Positions 16,911 to 25,137 of a DNA stretch of 64,000 bases are shown here, piece by piece. The stretch lies in contig NZ_FLLQ01000012.1 of assembly GCF_900088415.1 (NCBI RefSeq), positions 62,001-126,000 on the forward strand. The letters run 5' to 3'. The position numbers and the translations under genes were made by a program. The notes below the pieces were generated by a model. That model ran no database searches. It worked only from the letters and a program-made list of their open reading frames with translations, and was not told the origin of the DNA. Each line of letters starts with the position of its first letter. Positions within the stretch are counted from its first letter, which is position 1. Source of the DNA: Vibrio mediterranei (GTDB taxonomy: Bacteria > Pseudomonadota > Gammaproteobacteria > Enterobacterales > Vibrionaceae).

Positions 16911-18138
16911 GGGTCGCTAGCTTCTCTGTAAGTGATTTGATTTCAATCTGACGGCTCAGGTTCATGCGGGGCTGCTCTAATTGACTCGATTCTATTTTAC
17001 TGGTCAAGGTACCATCAGGTCGCTCTGCCGTTTTTACGTCATATTGACTACCATCGATTGTGACTTGATGATGGTGGCGAGGTAATATCTTTCGTTGGCA
17101 GGTCCAATAACGTACGCCAAGAGTTGAGGTATGATTGAAGATAAACTCAATCATAGGGTTCTGAACTGTTAACTGAGTGAGCACCGTTATGGTATTAATA
17201 TGGCGATTTTTCTTACCATGCGCCACGGTCTCTGTCACCTCAAGTACGCCGTGTTGAGCGCGAATTTTCTCCCTAGCGATGGCGAGTAACTCTCCAGTCA
17301 TATCATCAATATCAAATTGAATGACACAGATTTCTTCATGGTTGTTGTGAAAGCCTTCCTTTGTTGTTAGCAAGGTGGTTCGCAGAAGGTTTGCTCTTCC
17401 ATCTAGTTTGCGTTTGCCAAAACCGTAACCTATGTAAAAGACTTGCCCCTTAGCTACGTTATGTGAAGGCTTGAGCCATGCAAGGATGGCAGCGCCAGTT
17501 GGTGTCACGCGCTCTCCTTTGATACCGTCATCTATCATCTGAAAGCCCTTTAGCAACGATAAGGTCGCCGGAGCAGGAACAGGGATATCGCCGTGAGCAC
17601 ATGTTACAGTGCCTCCGCCCCATGGAATATCTGAGCACGACCATGATGTGGCTTTTGAGTGTTCAATCAGCCAACTAGCAGATAGGATATCGATAATACA
17701 ATCCCACGCGCCTACCTCATGAAAGTGGACATCCTCGACACTTTTACCGTGGATTTTCGCCTCTGCTTCCGCGAGAAGTCCAAAGATACCAAGCGCGTTT
17801 TTTTTAATCGGTTCATCTAACGGCAACTCAGAAATTAGCTGTCGTATATGTTTCCAACTTCTATGCTCGTGATGGTGATGGTGATGGTGATGGTGATGGT
17901 GATGGTGATGGTGATGGTGATGGTCATCCGTTGCACCATGCTGACTTTCAACATAGAAGCGTTTACCGGTTAAGCCCTTATCTAACGCACTCTCAGTCCA
18001 ATAATTAACTTGTGCGGTCTCTTTCACCGCATCAAGAGCAGCTAGCAGCGGTAACTCCAAGTCTGGTAATGCATCAAGCATGGATGCTGTAAACATGTCA
18101 CCAGCAATTCCACCGACAAGATCCAAATGAATATGCAT
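16885..18138 (-). CDS. larC: Nickel insertion protein LarC with polyhistidine tract
   Basis: About 417 residues. LarC is the CTP-dependent cyclometallase that inserts nickel into the pincer cofactor. The N-terminus has the family pattern LVGGIAGDMFTASMLDAL, and VHFHEVGAWDCIIDI and PTGAAILAWL follow. I choose the ATG at 18138 because it has CGGAG eight bases upstream and starts directly at the family region; an ATG at 18159 has no good site. Unlike L. plantarum larC, which needs a programmed frameshift, this is one uninterrupted frame. Residues 73-90 are 18 consecutive histidines, probably a nickel-storage segment. First gene of the cofactor operon, behind operator copy 5. Confidence 0.92.
   Translation of the reverse strand: MHIHLDLVGGIAGDMFTASMLDALPDLELPLLAALDAVKETAQVNYWTESALDKGLTGKRFYVESQHGATDDHHHHHHHHHHHHHHHHHHEHRSWKHIRQLISELPLDEPIKKNALGIFGLLAEAEAKIHGKSVEDVHFHEVGAWDCIIDILSASWLIEHSKATSWSCSDIPWGGGTVTCAHGDIPVPAPATLSLLKGFQMIDDGIKGERVTPTGAAILAWLKPSHNVAKGQVFYIGYGFGKRKLDGRANLLRTTLLTTKEGFHNNHEEICVIQFDIDDMTGELLAIAREKIRAQHGVLEVTETVAHGKKNRHINTITVLTQLTVQNPMIEFIFNHTSTLGVRYWTCQRKILPRHHHQVTIDGSQYDVKTAERPDGTLTSKIESSQLEQPRMNLSRQIEIKSLTEKLATHEFNKQQD
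17869..17922. repeat. GTGATG hexanucleotide repeat coding for 18 His
   Basis: Nine perfect copies of a 6-base unit (alternating CAC and CAT codons on the minus strand) inside larC. Slippage by one unit would change the tract by two histidines without a frameshift, so it can vary in length between strains. Confidence 0.95.
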
Positions 18139-18200
18139 TTTCGTACTCCGAGTCGTCATTATCTGCCACGTTTATAAAATGGTAGTGATTTTTCTTTAAT

Positions 18201-18212
18201 GTGATATGTCAG
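18201..18212. promoter_or_regulatory. Operator copy 5 (larC-larE-larB)
   Basis: GTGATATGTCAG, followed by ATACT, differs from the palindrome core at its first base. It lies 62 bases upstream of the larC start on the minus strand. Confidence 0.55.
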
Positions 18213-18331
18213 ATACTTTAAGTTCAAAATTGATAGTTATCTAGTTTGTCATACTAAGTTTAATGATGTTTTTCTCTAAATGTGATCGATGCCATTAAAA
18301 GAAAATATTTATAAAAAATAACCATTGGCAT

Positions 18332-18343
18332 CTGATATGTTAG
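18332..18343. promoter_or_regulatory. Operator copy 6 (hupE-type gene)
   Basis: CTGATATGTTAG, preceded by GGCAT, lies 70 bases upstream of the nickel permease start. The presence of the site here ties nickel uptake to the same regulon. Confidence 0.6.
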
Positions 18344-18413
18344 TTGTCGTAATTTGGTTGCAATAAGACGTTGCCGTCATTTGAACTCTCTAATAAACAA
18401 AAAGGCTAGGTTT

Positions 18414-18995
18414 ATGAAAAACGCGTGGATGCTATTGGCTTTACTCTTTCCTTCTTTGGCAAGTGCCCATCCCGGTCACTCTGAAGTAGGATTTCTATCG
18501 GGTATGCTGCACCCACTTTCCGGTGTTGACCATGTTGCAGCTATGATGGGTATTGGTTTAGTTTGCAGCTTGTACTTTGGCCGTGACAAATCAATGAAAT
18601 GGGTCTCACTTAGCGTGCTTGCGTTAAGTTTGGTTTTCGGTGCCGGAATCGCAGTGACGGGTTTTTATATCCCGATGTTTGAGAGTTTGATCGCCTTATC
18701 GGTGGTCTTAGTAGGAGTGGTGTTGACGTTTGGTGTTTCGGGTCGACAATTGAGTCGATGGTTAGTCTATATGCTAGCCTCTTTTGCTTGTTTTCATGGC
18801 TACGTGCATTTATTCGAAATGCCAACAAACGCAGCCGTTATGTTATATATACTCGGCTTTGTCGCTGCTAGTGCCGCGCTGTACTTTGTGGGTTTCATTT
18901 TGGGAGCTCAATTCGAAAGCCCGGAATCGAAGAAAAAAGCGTTTCTATACTCCGGTAGTATGTACCTAGCGATGACGGCAATGTTTCTAGTTTAA
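18414..18995 (+). CDS. HupE/UreJ family nickel permease
   Basis: 193-residue inner-membrane protein of the HupE/UreJ family, which imports nickel (or cobalt). The signal-like N-terminus ends at SLASA and is followed by the family signature HPGHSE and then HPLSGVDHVAAM, whose His and Asp residues bind metal. About six hydrophobic segments follow. I choose the ATG at 18414, which has AAAGG upstream and gives the typical N-terminus; the open frame upstream is not conserved-looking. Its place divergent from larC, with its own operator copy, indicates that it supplies nickel for the LarA cofactor rather than for urease or hydrogenase, neither of which is in the window. Confidence 0.85.
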   Translation: MKNAWMLLALLFPSLASAHPGHSEVGFLSGMLHPLSGVDHVAAMMGIGLVCSLYFGRDKSMKWVSLSVLALSLVFGAGIAVTGFYIPMFESLIALSVVLVGVVLTFGVSGRQLSRWLVYMLASFACFHGYVHLFEMPTNAAVMLYILGFVAASAALYFVGFILGAQFESPESKKKAFLYSGSMYLAMTAMFLV

Positions 18996-19182
18996 GTCTC
19001 GAGGTCTTTAACCAAATGCGATTTAACGCACTGAAACAACTAGTGAGATAGCTAAATTACATAAATATAATATGTGTTATTAACATGCATGAGCAAGCCG
19101 GTCTCGCCACTTATTAGTTGCTGTCAACAATAAGATATTGGGGTAGACTAACGTCAGTAGAATTAATCATGAGGTAACGAGA

Positions 19183-19839
19183 TTGAAAGTCATCACTCGC
19201 CCTAAAAGTTTAACAGAAAATGTTGCTGAGAATTTACGCTATTCAATAGTAAGTGGTGAATTGAAGCTAGGTCAACCACTCTCAGAAGCGTCTTTGTCAG
19301 AGACCTTTGGCGTTAGTAAAACGCCTGTGCGAGAAGCGCTGTTTATTCTTAAGCAAGAAGGGTTAATCGATATCATCCCTCAAAAAGGTAGTTTTGTTTT
19401 TCAACCAGATGAAAAGTCTATCGTTGAGCTATGCAATTTTCGAAGTTATTTAGAGCCAATCGCAATTGAAGAATCAATGCGAAATGACTCTCAAGCATTT
19501 TTGGAAAGCCTAGAAATTAGCATCGTTAAAATGGAACATAAATTTAAGAACAAAGACTTCAAAGCGTTCTTATTGTTAGACGGTGAGTTTCATGAATCCT
19601 TTTTCAAACACTGCAACAACTCGTTGCTGCAAAAGAGCTACCAGTTAGTTCAGTTCCATATTGGTGCCATTCGTAGTCATCTAACCAGCACAGAAGACGC
19701 TTATGCTGAGATTCTCGATGATCATCGACGTATTTACCAAATGCTTAGCGATGGCGAGATTGAAGAAGCTAAGTCTATGCTGAGAAAGCACGTGTTAGAT
19801 ATTAAGTCACTGATTGACGCTTGTGTGTTAGGCAAATAA
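19183..19839 (+). CDS. GntR family regulator with FCD domain
   Basis: 218 residues. The N-terminal winged helix (about residues 8-70) carries LSEASLSETFGVSKTPVREALFILKQEGL, typical of the FadR subfamily. The C-terminal FCD domain (about 85-210) shows a probable metal site with Asp and His in DGEFHESFF, His in RSHL and His in DDHRRI. FCD regulators often bind an organic acid and release their operators. The start is a TTG with GAGG eight bases upstream; the nearest upstream ATG hits a stop at once. It is the only regulator in the lar cluster and therefore the best candidate for binding the six operator copies. No copy was seen before its own start. Confidence 0.88.
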   Translation: MKVITRPKSLTENVAENLRYSIVSGELKLGQPLSEASLSETFGVSKTPVREALFILKQEGLIDIIPQKGSFVFQPDEKSIVELCNFRSYLEPIAIEESMRNDSQAFLESLEISIVKMEHKFKNKDFKAFLLLDGEFHESFFKHCNNSLLQKSYQLVQFHIGAIRSHLTSTEDAYAEILDDHRRIYQMLSDGEIEEAKSMLRKHVLDIKSLIDACVLGK

Positions 19840-19859
19840 GTCTCTCGGTTTTCTAAATG

Positions 19860-19896
19860 AGGTCATTTATGTTTAGCGGCATAGGTGGCCTTTTTT
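19860..19896 (+). terminator. Terminator after GntR gene
   Basis: AGGTCATTTATG pairs with CATAGGTGGCCT (three G-T pairs) around an 8-base loop, followed by six T. It lies between the regulator and the convergent 777-residue gene. Confidence 0.7.
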
Positions 19897-19915
19897 ATTA
19901 ACGGTATGTCTAAAA

Positions 19916-22249
19916 TTACGGTTTAAGGTAGTTCAACCTACTCACTTCAAATGCCACACTCTCAGCGCCACTATTTTGTAATACGACAGAAATGACGCCG
20001 CTGGGTTTATCTCGCCATATTGGTTTACCGTCGACGTATTTGACCCACTGTCGATTGAATTGTTGCAATGGGACATAAATGGCGATGCTCTCACCGATTT
20101 GATAGGCGTAAGAAGAGGCGGAGACGGTTTGTTGGAAGCCAATTTGGTCGATGATCCCGATATGCAGCGCCTCGAGTTGAGGGGAAGTAAGCTGCTTTAG
20201 AACAAGCTCAATGGCTGCAGGAATGCCCGAACTTAGCTGCTCAAGTGCAATGCTCTGTTCCGGTGCTTGCTGCCAGGTTTGCCATCTGTTGAGTGAAACC
20301 TGCTCATTGAAGGCTTGCTGGTGGAAGATAGGAAGGGCCTTCCAGTTCGTTACCAGTGAGTTGTGAATAGTACTATTGAGGACTAGCGTTACAGACACCT
20401 CGCCATTTTCAGCCCAAGTTGGCAGCATTTGTCCATTCCAATGAATAGTAAAGGCATCACCAACGCCTTTTTCAAGCCATGTGTTGGTGTCTTGTTGAAT
20501 AACGACTTCCCAGCGAGTCCAGTGTTCTAACTGAGCTTTGATTTCGAGCTGACGATTTGCCATTAGTTTGGCGTGAAACTGCTTAACTTGAGGCGTTTTT
20601 TCGTTACGATGCGCGTTGATGAGTTGTTGATAGTCAGCCAATGCGGGCTTGGGTTGGTAGCTGGCTTTAAGAAGGCCAAAACTTTGCTCTGCTTCGGCAA
20701 ACCAACCTTGCTGCTCGGGTTCATCAGTAAGAGAAAACCAATTGAGGGCAAACAGACCCAGGCTACGAAGCATCGGCAGGTAAAATGCCAGCTTTTCAAT
20801 CTCCACCGTTTGCTGTTGCTCCCATGCTGGTTGAGATGCGATTGATAAGTACGCCAGCATCCACGGTTTGTTGAAGCGTTTTTTTAACCTATCGCCTAGT
20901 CGTAAAGCTCGAACCCAAGCGGACCAATCTGGCGCGGCGTGAGCACGCTCAGTATAACTAGAGAGCATTAGCATACTTGCCACAAAATCACTGGCTTTAA
21001 TGGCTTGCTCAGCGCTTGCGTAACTCGGTGTGCCACCGGGTTTATCCCAATCACCCAGCCCCAATCCTACTTTAACTTGCGGTGCCCCTTTTCGTATTAG
21101 TTGGATCACCTCCAGCATTAATGGATCCCACTCGTCCCAAGATTCAATACCCTGTTTGTTAAACTCAGGCTCCAAAATCAGATAGGCTTGAGGAAGGTCT
21201 CGCAATAACGGAATCAGCTGGTTTTTGATCTGTTCAAGATAACGTTGACGATTGGCTATGACGTAGTCAGGGCTGATTTTGTCACCAAAAAACCAGTAAT
21301 TAATCATAGGAATATAACCATGCAAATGAGCGCCGCGAAGTAAATCTGTGCGCAGCCAATTCCAATCGCTGTCCTGAGTGATCCACAAACTGACGCTGTT
21401 TACCCGTAAATCATTATTGGTAAGGGTGTGCCAGATTGGCGCGAAGTTGTTACCACTGCCTACAGGGTTATCTAACAGCAACCTTGCGCCGACTCCCCAT
21501 AAAAAGGGTGTTTTTGATACTGTCGTTTGTTGTGCGAGAGGTAACATGAAGGTCATGGCGTTGATGCGCTGTTGCCAACTTCTCGCTAACAGGCTGTTGC
21601 GGTTGCCCCAACTAGAGTTCAATTTACCCTGTATGTCATTGATAGATCGTTGGGCTAGCGGTAAACGGTTGGCGCGAATGGCTGCGAAAGCCGCCCCAAA
21701 CAATGCCTGAATGTACCAATCGGCATCGGCATTCTGAGTATCTGCTGCAATGGAAAGGTAAAGTTGCAGTGCTGTTTGGGGTTGTTGAGCTAGCTCTAAC
21801 AAACTGTATGCGGTGAGAAGCTGTCCGCGAATAGCAAGTGGCGCTTGCGGATGTGCGGCATATAGCCTGGCGCTAGTGTTTTGAAGTTGCTGAATATGAT
21901 TTAGGTCGCGTAGCTTAACTAGAGTGAAGAAGTCGCCAAGTAACGGATCATTTTGATAGGCTCGCAATAGTGCAAATGCCGCCCTTGCTTCTAATTGGTG
22001 CACGCTAAAAGGGTTACTGGCTAAATATTCGCGATACAAGGTCATCGCTGTTGTCCAGTTGTTTTCTGCTTCTGCAATACGCGCTGCCAAGAATAGTGCT
22101 TCTCCTGAATAAGGCTGTGGCAACTGGTTCAACTTTGACTTGGCTTGTGTGACTTGTCCAACTTGAACCAGTTGAATTCCTTGACCGACGATTGCTTGGG
22201 AAGCGTTCACGGCTTGGCTACTACCCATGGTGAGTAATAAGGTAAGCAA
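19916..22249 (-). CDS. Exported TPR plus glycosidase-like protein, unrecognised
   Basis: 777 residues, not assigned to a named family. An N-terminal hydrophobic stretch and SSQAVNASQA suggest export. Residues about 25-230 are alanine/leucine-rich helical repeats of TPR type. Residues about 245-560 look like a TIM-barrel glycoside-hydrolase fold: INYWFFGD, a possible acid in YLILEPEFNKQG, GLGLGDWDKPGG, and ALNWFSLTDEPEQQGWF near the end of the barrel. The C-terminal 200 residues look beta-rich and could bind carbohydrate. The start is unclear: the frame opens with a TTG that has no ribosome site. It is convergent with the GntR gene and stands alone. Possibly a polysaccharide-modifying periplasmic protein; function unknown. 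Confidence 0.6.
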   Translation of the reverse strand: MLTLLLTMGSSQAVNASQAIVGQGIQLVQVGQVTQAKSKLNQLPQPYSGEALFLAARIAEAENNWTTAMTLYREYLASNPFSVHQLEARAAFALLRAYQNDPLLGDFFTLVKLRDLNHIQQLQNTSARLYAAHPQAPLAIRGQLLTAYSLLELAQQPQTALQLYLSIAADTQNADADWYIQALFGAAFAAIRANRLPLAQRSINDIQGKLNSSWGNRNSLLARSWQQRINAMTFMLPLAQQTTVSKTPFLWGVGARLLLDNPVGSGNNFAPIWHTLTNNDLRVNSVSLWITQDSDWNWLRTDLLRGAHLHGYIPMINYWFFGDKISPDYVIANRQRYLEQIKNQLIPLLRDLPQAYLILEPEFNKQGIESWDEWDPLMLEVIQLIRKGAPQVKVGLGLGDWDKPGGTPSYASAEQAIKASDFVASMLMLSSYTERAHAAPDWSAWVRALRLGDRLKKRFNKPWMLAYLSIASQPAWEQQQTVEIEKLAFYLPMLRSLGLFALNWFSLTDEPEQQGWFAEAEQSFGLLKASYQPKPALADYQQLINAHRNEKTPQVKQFHAKLMANRQLEIKAQLEHWTRWEVVIQQDTNTWLEKGVGDAFTIHWNGQMLPTWAENGEVSVTLVLNSTIHNSLVTNWKALPIFHQQAFNEQVSLNRWQTWQQAPEQSIALEQLSSGIPAAIELVLKQLTSPQLEALHIGIIDQIGFQQTVSASSYAYQIGESIAIYVPLQQFNRQWVKYVDGKPIWRDKPSGVISVVLQNSGAESVAFEVSRLNYLKP

Positions 22250-22408
22250 TAACGTAAGTAACCACGGTTGTCATTAAGAGTCTAGGATGGGCTTAAAGGT
22301 ATTTCTGCAAAATTCGTTGGCGGTCACTCTAAAGAAAGCGTTAAACATCAATATGTTTTATAGTGAGATAGCTATAGTGCACAGGTAAACAGACAAGTTG
22401 GGAACGAG

Positions 22409-23014
22409 ATGACGCCAGAACAAATAGGGAAAGCTTACGATCAGATTACTCACCTGTGGTTAAGTGAAGAGTTTAATCTCGATAATGGCATCGAAGCTCA
22501 TAAACGAGCGATTGAGTTTATTTCGTCTAGAGGCAAGGCGCTCGATATCGGTTGTGGGTGTACCGGACGATTTATCAATCTGTTGCAACAAGAAGGGTTT
22601 CAACCTGAGGGGATGGATATCTCGAGTAAAATGATTCAGCTTGCTCGCGAACGTTATCCAGATATTCCCTTTTATCATCAAGACATCTGTAACGCTGATT
22701 TACCAAGTAACTATGATTTTATCACTGCATGGGACAGTATTTGGCATATTCCTTTAGAACAGCAAGTCCCTGTTATAACAAAGATTATTGCTAGTCTAAA
22801 TCCGGGCGGTGTGTTTGTTTTTTCTTTTGGAGGCACACAAGAAGCAGGGCAGCATACCGATGATTTCATGGGGCCAGAAGTGTATTACTCGTCTCTTGGG
22901 ACTAATGGCTTTTTAGAGCTTTTCATTAAACTTGGCTGCACAATTCGTCATTTGGAGTTCGACCAACACCCAGAGCTTCACACCTACCTTATTGCTGAAA
23001 AGCTGACCGAATAG
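22409..23014 (+). CDS. Class I SAM-dependent methyltransferase
   Basis: 201 residues with the Rossmann-like methyltransferase order: motif I ALDIGCGCTGRFI at about residues 45-57, GMDISSKMI for the ribose-binding acidic residue, and a post-I DFITAWDSIWHIP. The C-terminal part has FVFSFGGTQEAGQH. Cytoplasmic and without partner genes, so the methyl acceptor cannot be predicted. The start is supported by GGGAACGAG before the ATG. It is divergent from the 777-residue gene. Confidence 0.82.
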   Translation: MTPEQIGKAYDQITHLWLSEEFNLDNGIEAHKRAIEFISSRGKALDIGCGCTGRFINLLQQEGFQPEGMDISSKMIQLARERYPDIPFYHQDICNADLPSNYDFITAWDSIWHIPLEQQVPVITKIIASLNPGGVFVFSFGGTQEAGQHTDDFMGPEVYYSSLGTNGFLELFIKLGCTIRHLEFDQHPELHTYLIAEKLTE

Positions 23015-23317
23015 TCCTCGTTACTTCTGGCATACGCTTATACCGTTATTCGCTGCTTTCACTAATGTAGATTGGTGGGATAAAGCACGTCTAATGTTAA
23101 TTGGTTTGTGTTCTAATGATTAGAGTTCATTGCTTTTCATGGCTGATTTTAAGTGTTTTCTAATTTTTACTATGAAAAATTGAGCTATTTGAATCATTTT
23201 TGTGCTTGTGATAGCATTTTGCCCGAAATAAATTGTTAGAGTTCTAATTAAATGGAGGGCGGTTTCTAGTTTTTTCCTTTTCGAGGAAAGCAATTTGGAC
23301 ACGTAGTAGTAGTATTT
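23015..23317. other. Intergenic region before BCCT gene
   Basis: 303 bases, AT-rich, holding the promoter of the BCCT transporter gene. A 60-codon frame on the minus strand (23120-23302) has low-complexity basic content and no ribosome site, and I do not regard it as a gene. I see no terminator or RNA gene here. Confidence 0.5.
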
Positions 23318-24898
23318 ATGGACAATGCATTAAAGAAGTACAGTATCGAAACCACTGACTATCAAGTAGGTCAGGACAACATTCAAAAGTGGGGTTTCGA
23401 TATACACAACCCCGTATTCGGAACAAGCGCAGCGCTTGTTATTCTCAGCCTAATTTCCCTTCTTATCGTCGAGCCTGCAACCGCACTCAACGCTCTCAAT
23501 GGTCTTAAAAATGGCATCATTAATGACTTTGATGTCTTCTTCATGTGGGCAACCAATTTTTTCCTATTCTTTGCCGTCGCGTTATTGATTTCTCCTCTTG
23601 GGAAAATTCGTATCGGTGGTAAAAATGCAACAACTGACCATTCAACCATTTCATGGTTGGCGATGCTGTTTGCGGCTGGTATGGGTATCGGCTTACTGTT
23701 TTGGGGAGTGGCGGAGCCAACGGCTTATTTTACTGACTGGTGGGGAACACCACTCAATGTAGAGCCCAATACGGAAGCAGCTAAATCACTTGCTATGGGG
23801 GCAACGCTGTTTCACTGGGGCATCCATGGTTGGGGTATTTACGCTATTGTGGCGTTATCACTCGCGTTTTTCACCTACAACAAGGGGTTGCCTCTATCTA
23901 TTCGCTCAGCATTCTATCCAGTATTCGGTGACCGAGCTTGGGGTTGGCTAGGCCACGTGATTGATATCATGGCGGTGTTGGCGACTTTGTTTGGTCTAGC
24001 GACATCACTGGGTTTAGGTGCTCAACAAGCGACAAGTGGCATCAACTATGTATTTGGTCTAGACGGTGGCATTGGTATGCAACTGGCGGTGATTGCGTTT
24101 GTTACCTTAATCGCGGTTATGTCAGTGGTGCGTGGTATTGATGGTGGAGTAAAGGTTCTAAGTAACATCAATATGGTTGTGGCCTTCTTATTGCTGATTT
24201 TTGTCACGGCTGTGAGTCTGGATGTCGCTCTGCCGTCAATCTGGAATACAACGCTTGGTTACGTAGAAAATATCATTGCGCTCAGTAGTCCTCATGGCCG
24301 TGAAGACACTGTCTGGATGCATGGTTGGACGGTATTCTATTGGGCGTGGTGGATTTCTTGGTCTCCATTCGTTGGGATGTTCATTGCTCGAGTCTCGAAA
24401 GGACGTACGGTACGAGAGTTCTTGTTAGCGGTTATCTTTATTCCAACTGCAGTGACGTTAATATGGATGTCAGTATTTGGCGGGATCGCTATAGATCAAG
24501 TGGCAAATCATGTAGGTGAGTTGGGGGCGAATGGTTTAACCGACATTTCACTAACGCTATTTCACGTATACGATGCTTTACCATTTGGCTCTATTTTGTC
24601 CGTGATCTCCATTGTTCTTATTTTGATTTTCTTTATAACGTCTTCGGATTCTGGCTCGTTGGTTATCGATAGCATCACTGCTGGCGGCAAGATTGATGCG
24701 CCAGTACCTCAGAGGATATTTTGGGCGTGTATTGAAGGGGCAATTGCCGCAGTAATGTTATGGATTGGCGGTAAAGAGGCGCTTCAAGCATTGCAGTCTG
24801 GCGTAGTGGCAACGGCTCTGCCGTTTACTTTTGTTCTGCTATTGATGTGTTTTAGCCTGATAAAAGGTTTGAGGACGGAACAAGCACTTTATTCGTAA
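23318..24898 (+). CDS. BCCT family betaine/choline/carnitine-type transporter
   Basis: 526-residue sodium- or proton-coupled transporter with twelve helices. Family signatures are AAGMGIGLLFWGVAEP (residues about 120-135), FHWGIHGWGIYAIVALSLAF, and the BCCT hallmark around WTVFYWAWWISWSPFVGMF. Conserved tryptophans of the binding box are present. Such proteins import compatible solutes such as glycine betaine, or other quaternary amines, in marine bacteria. The C-terminal tail is short, without the long basic tail that senses osmolality in BetP-like members, so regulation may be transcriptional. Single gene with its own terminator. Confidence 0.9.
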   Translation: MDNALKKYSIETTDYQVGQDNIQKWGFDIHNPVFGTSAALVILSLISLLIVEPATALNALNGLKNGIINDFDVFFMWATNFFLFFAVALLISPLGKIRIGGKNATTDHSTISWLAMLFAAGMGIGLLFWGVAEPTAYFTDWWGTPLNVEPNTEAAKSLAMGATLFHWGIHGWGIYAIVALSLAFFTYNKGLPLSIRSAFYPVFGDRAWGWLGHVIDIMAVLATLFGLATSLGLGAQQATSGINYVFGLDGGIGMQLAVIAFVTLIAVMSVVRGIDGGVKVLSNINMVVAFLLLIFVTAVSLDVALPSIWNTTLGYVENIIALSSPHGREDTVWMHGWTVFYWAWWISWSPFVGMFIARVSKGRTVREFLLAVIFIPTAVTLIWMSVFGGIAIDQVANHVGELGANGLTDISLTLFHVYDALPFGSILSVISIVLILIFFITSSDSGSLVIDSITAGGKIDAPVPQRIFWACIEGAIAAVMLWIGGKEALQALQSGVVATALPFTFVLLLMCFSLIKGLRTEQALYS

Positions 24899-24918
24899 AA
24901 TTGCTTAGCTGAAGAAAA

Positions 24919-24946
24919 ACAGGTGCTCTCAGAGCACCTGTTTTTC
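24919..24946 (+). terminator. Terminator after BCCT gene
   Basis: ACAGGTGCTCT and AGAGCACCTGT form an 11-bp perfect stem followed by TTTTTCATTT. Confidence 0.9.
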
Positions 24947-25065
24947 ATTTAGGCTGGTCTGTAAGTGCCCGTCTGATTAGATAAAATAAAAATAAAGCGA
25001 TTGATTGTCATACACTATTTCAGTTTTATTCCACTCTTATTGTTTAGTGATAAATCTTATCTTCG

Positions 25066-25130
25066 TCCTCGTTACTATACGCCAACGTTTACACATGAGT
25101 TGTTTCCCCTAATGTTGCCAGTAACGAGGA
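25066..25130 (+). promoter_or_regulatory. Inverted repeat overlapping the ribosome site of the BamA-like gene
   Basis: TCCTCGTTAC (25066-25075) is exactly complementary to GTAACGAGGA (25121-25130). The right arm contains the GAGGA that serves the GTG start at 25138. If both arms are in the mRNA leader, pairing would hide the ribosome site. Confidence 0.5.
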
Positions 25131-25137
25131 TCTTACC

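Noticed and set aside
17869..17922. Tandem repeat considered as a CRISPR-like or mobile repeat
   Set aside because: It is a hexanucleotide microsatellite inside larC coding for histidine, with no spacers.
22258..22274. ATG at 22274 as the real start of the 777-residue protein
   Set aside because: It is in a different frame and reaches a stop after 17 codons; only a sequence error would join it to the gene.
23120..23302. 60-codon minus-strand frame before the BCCT gene
   Set aside because: Lysine-rich low-complexity product, no ribosome site, and it lies in a promoter region.
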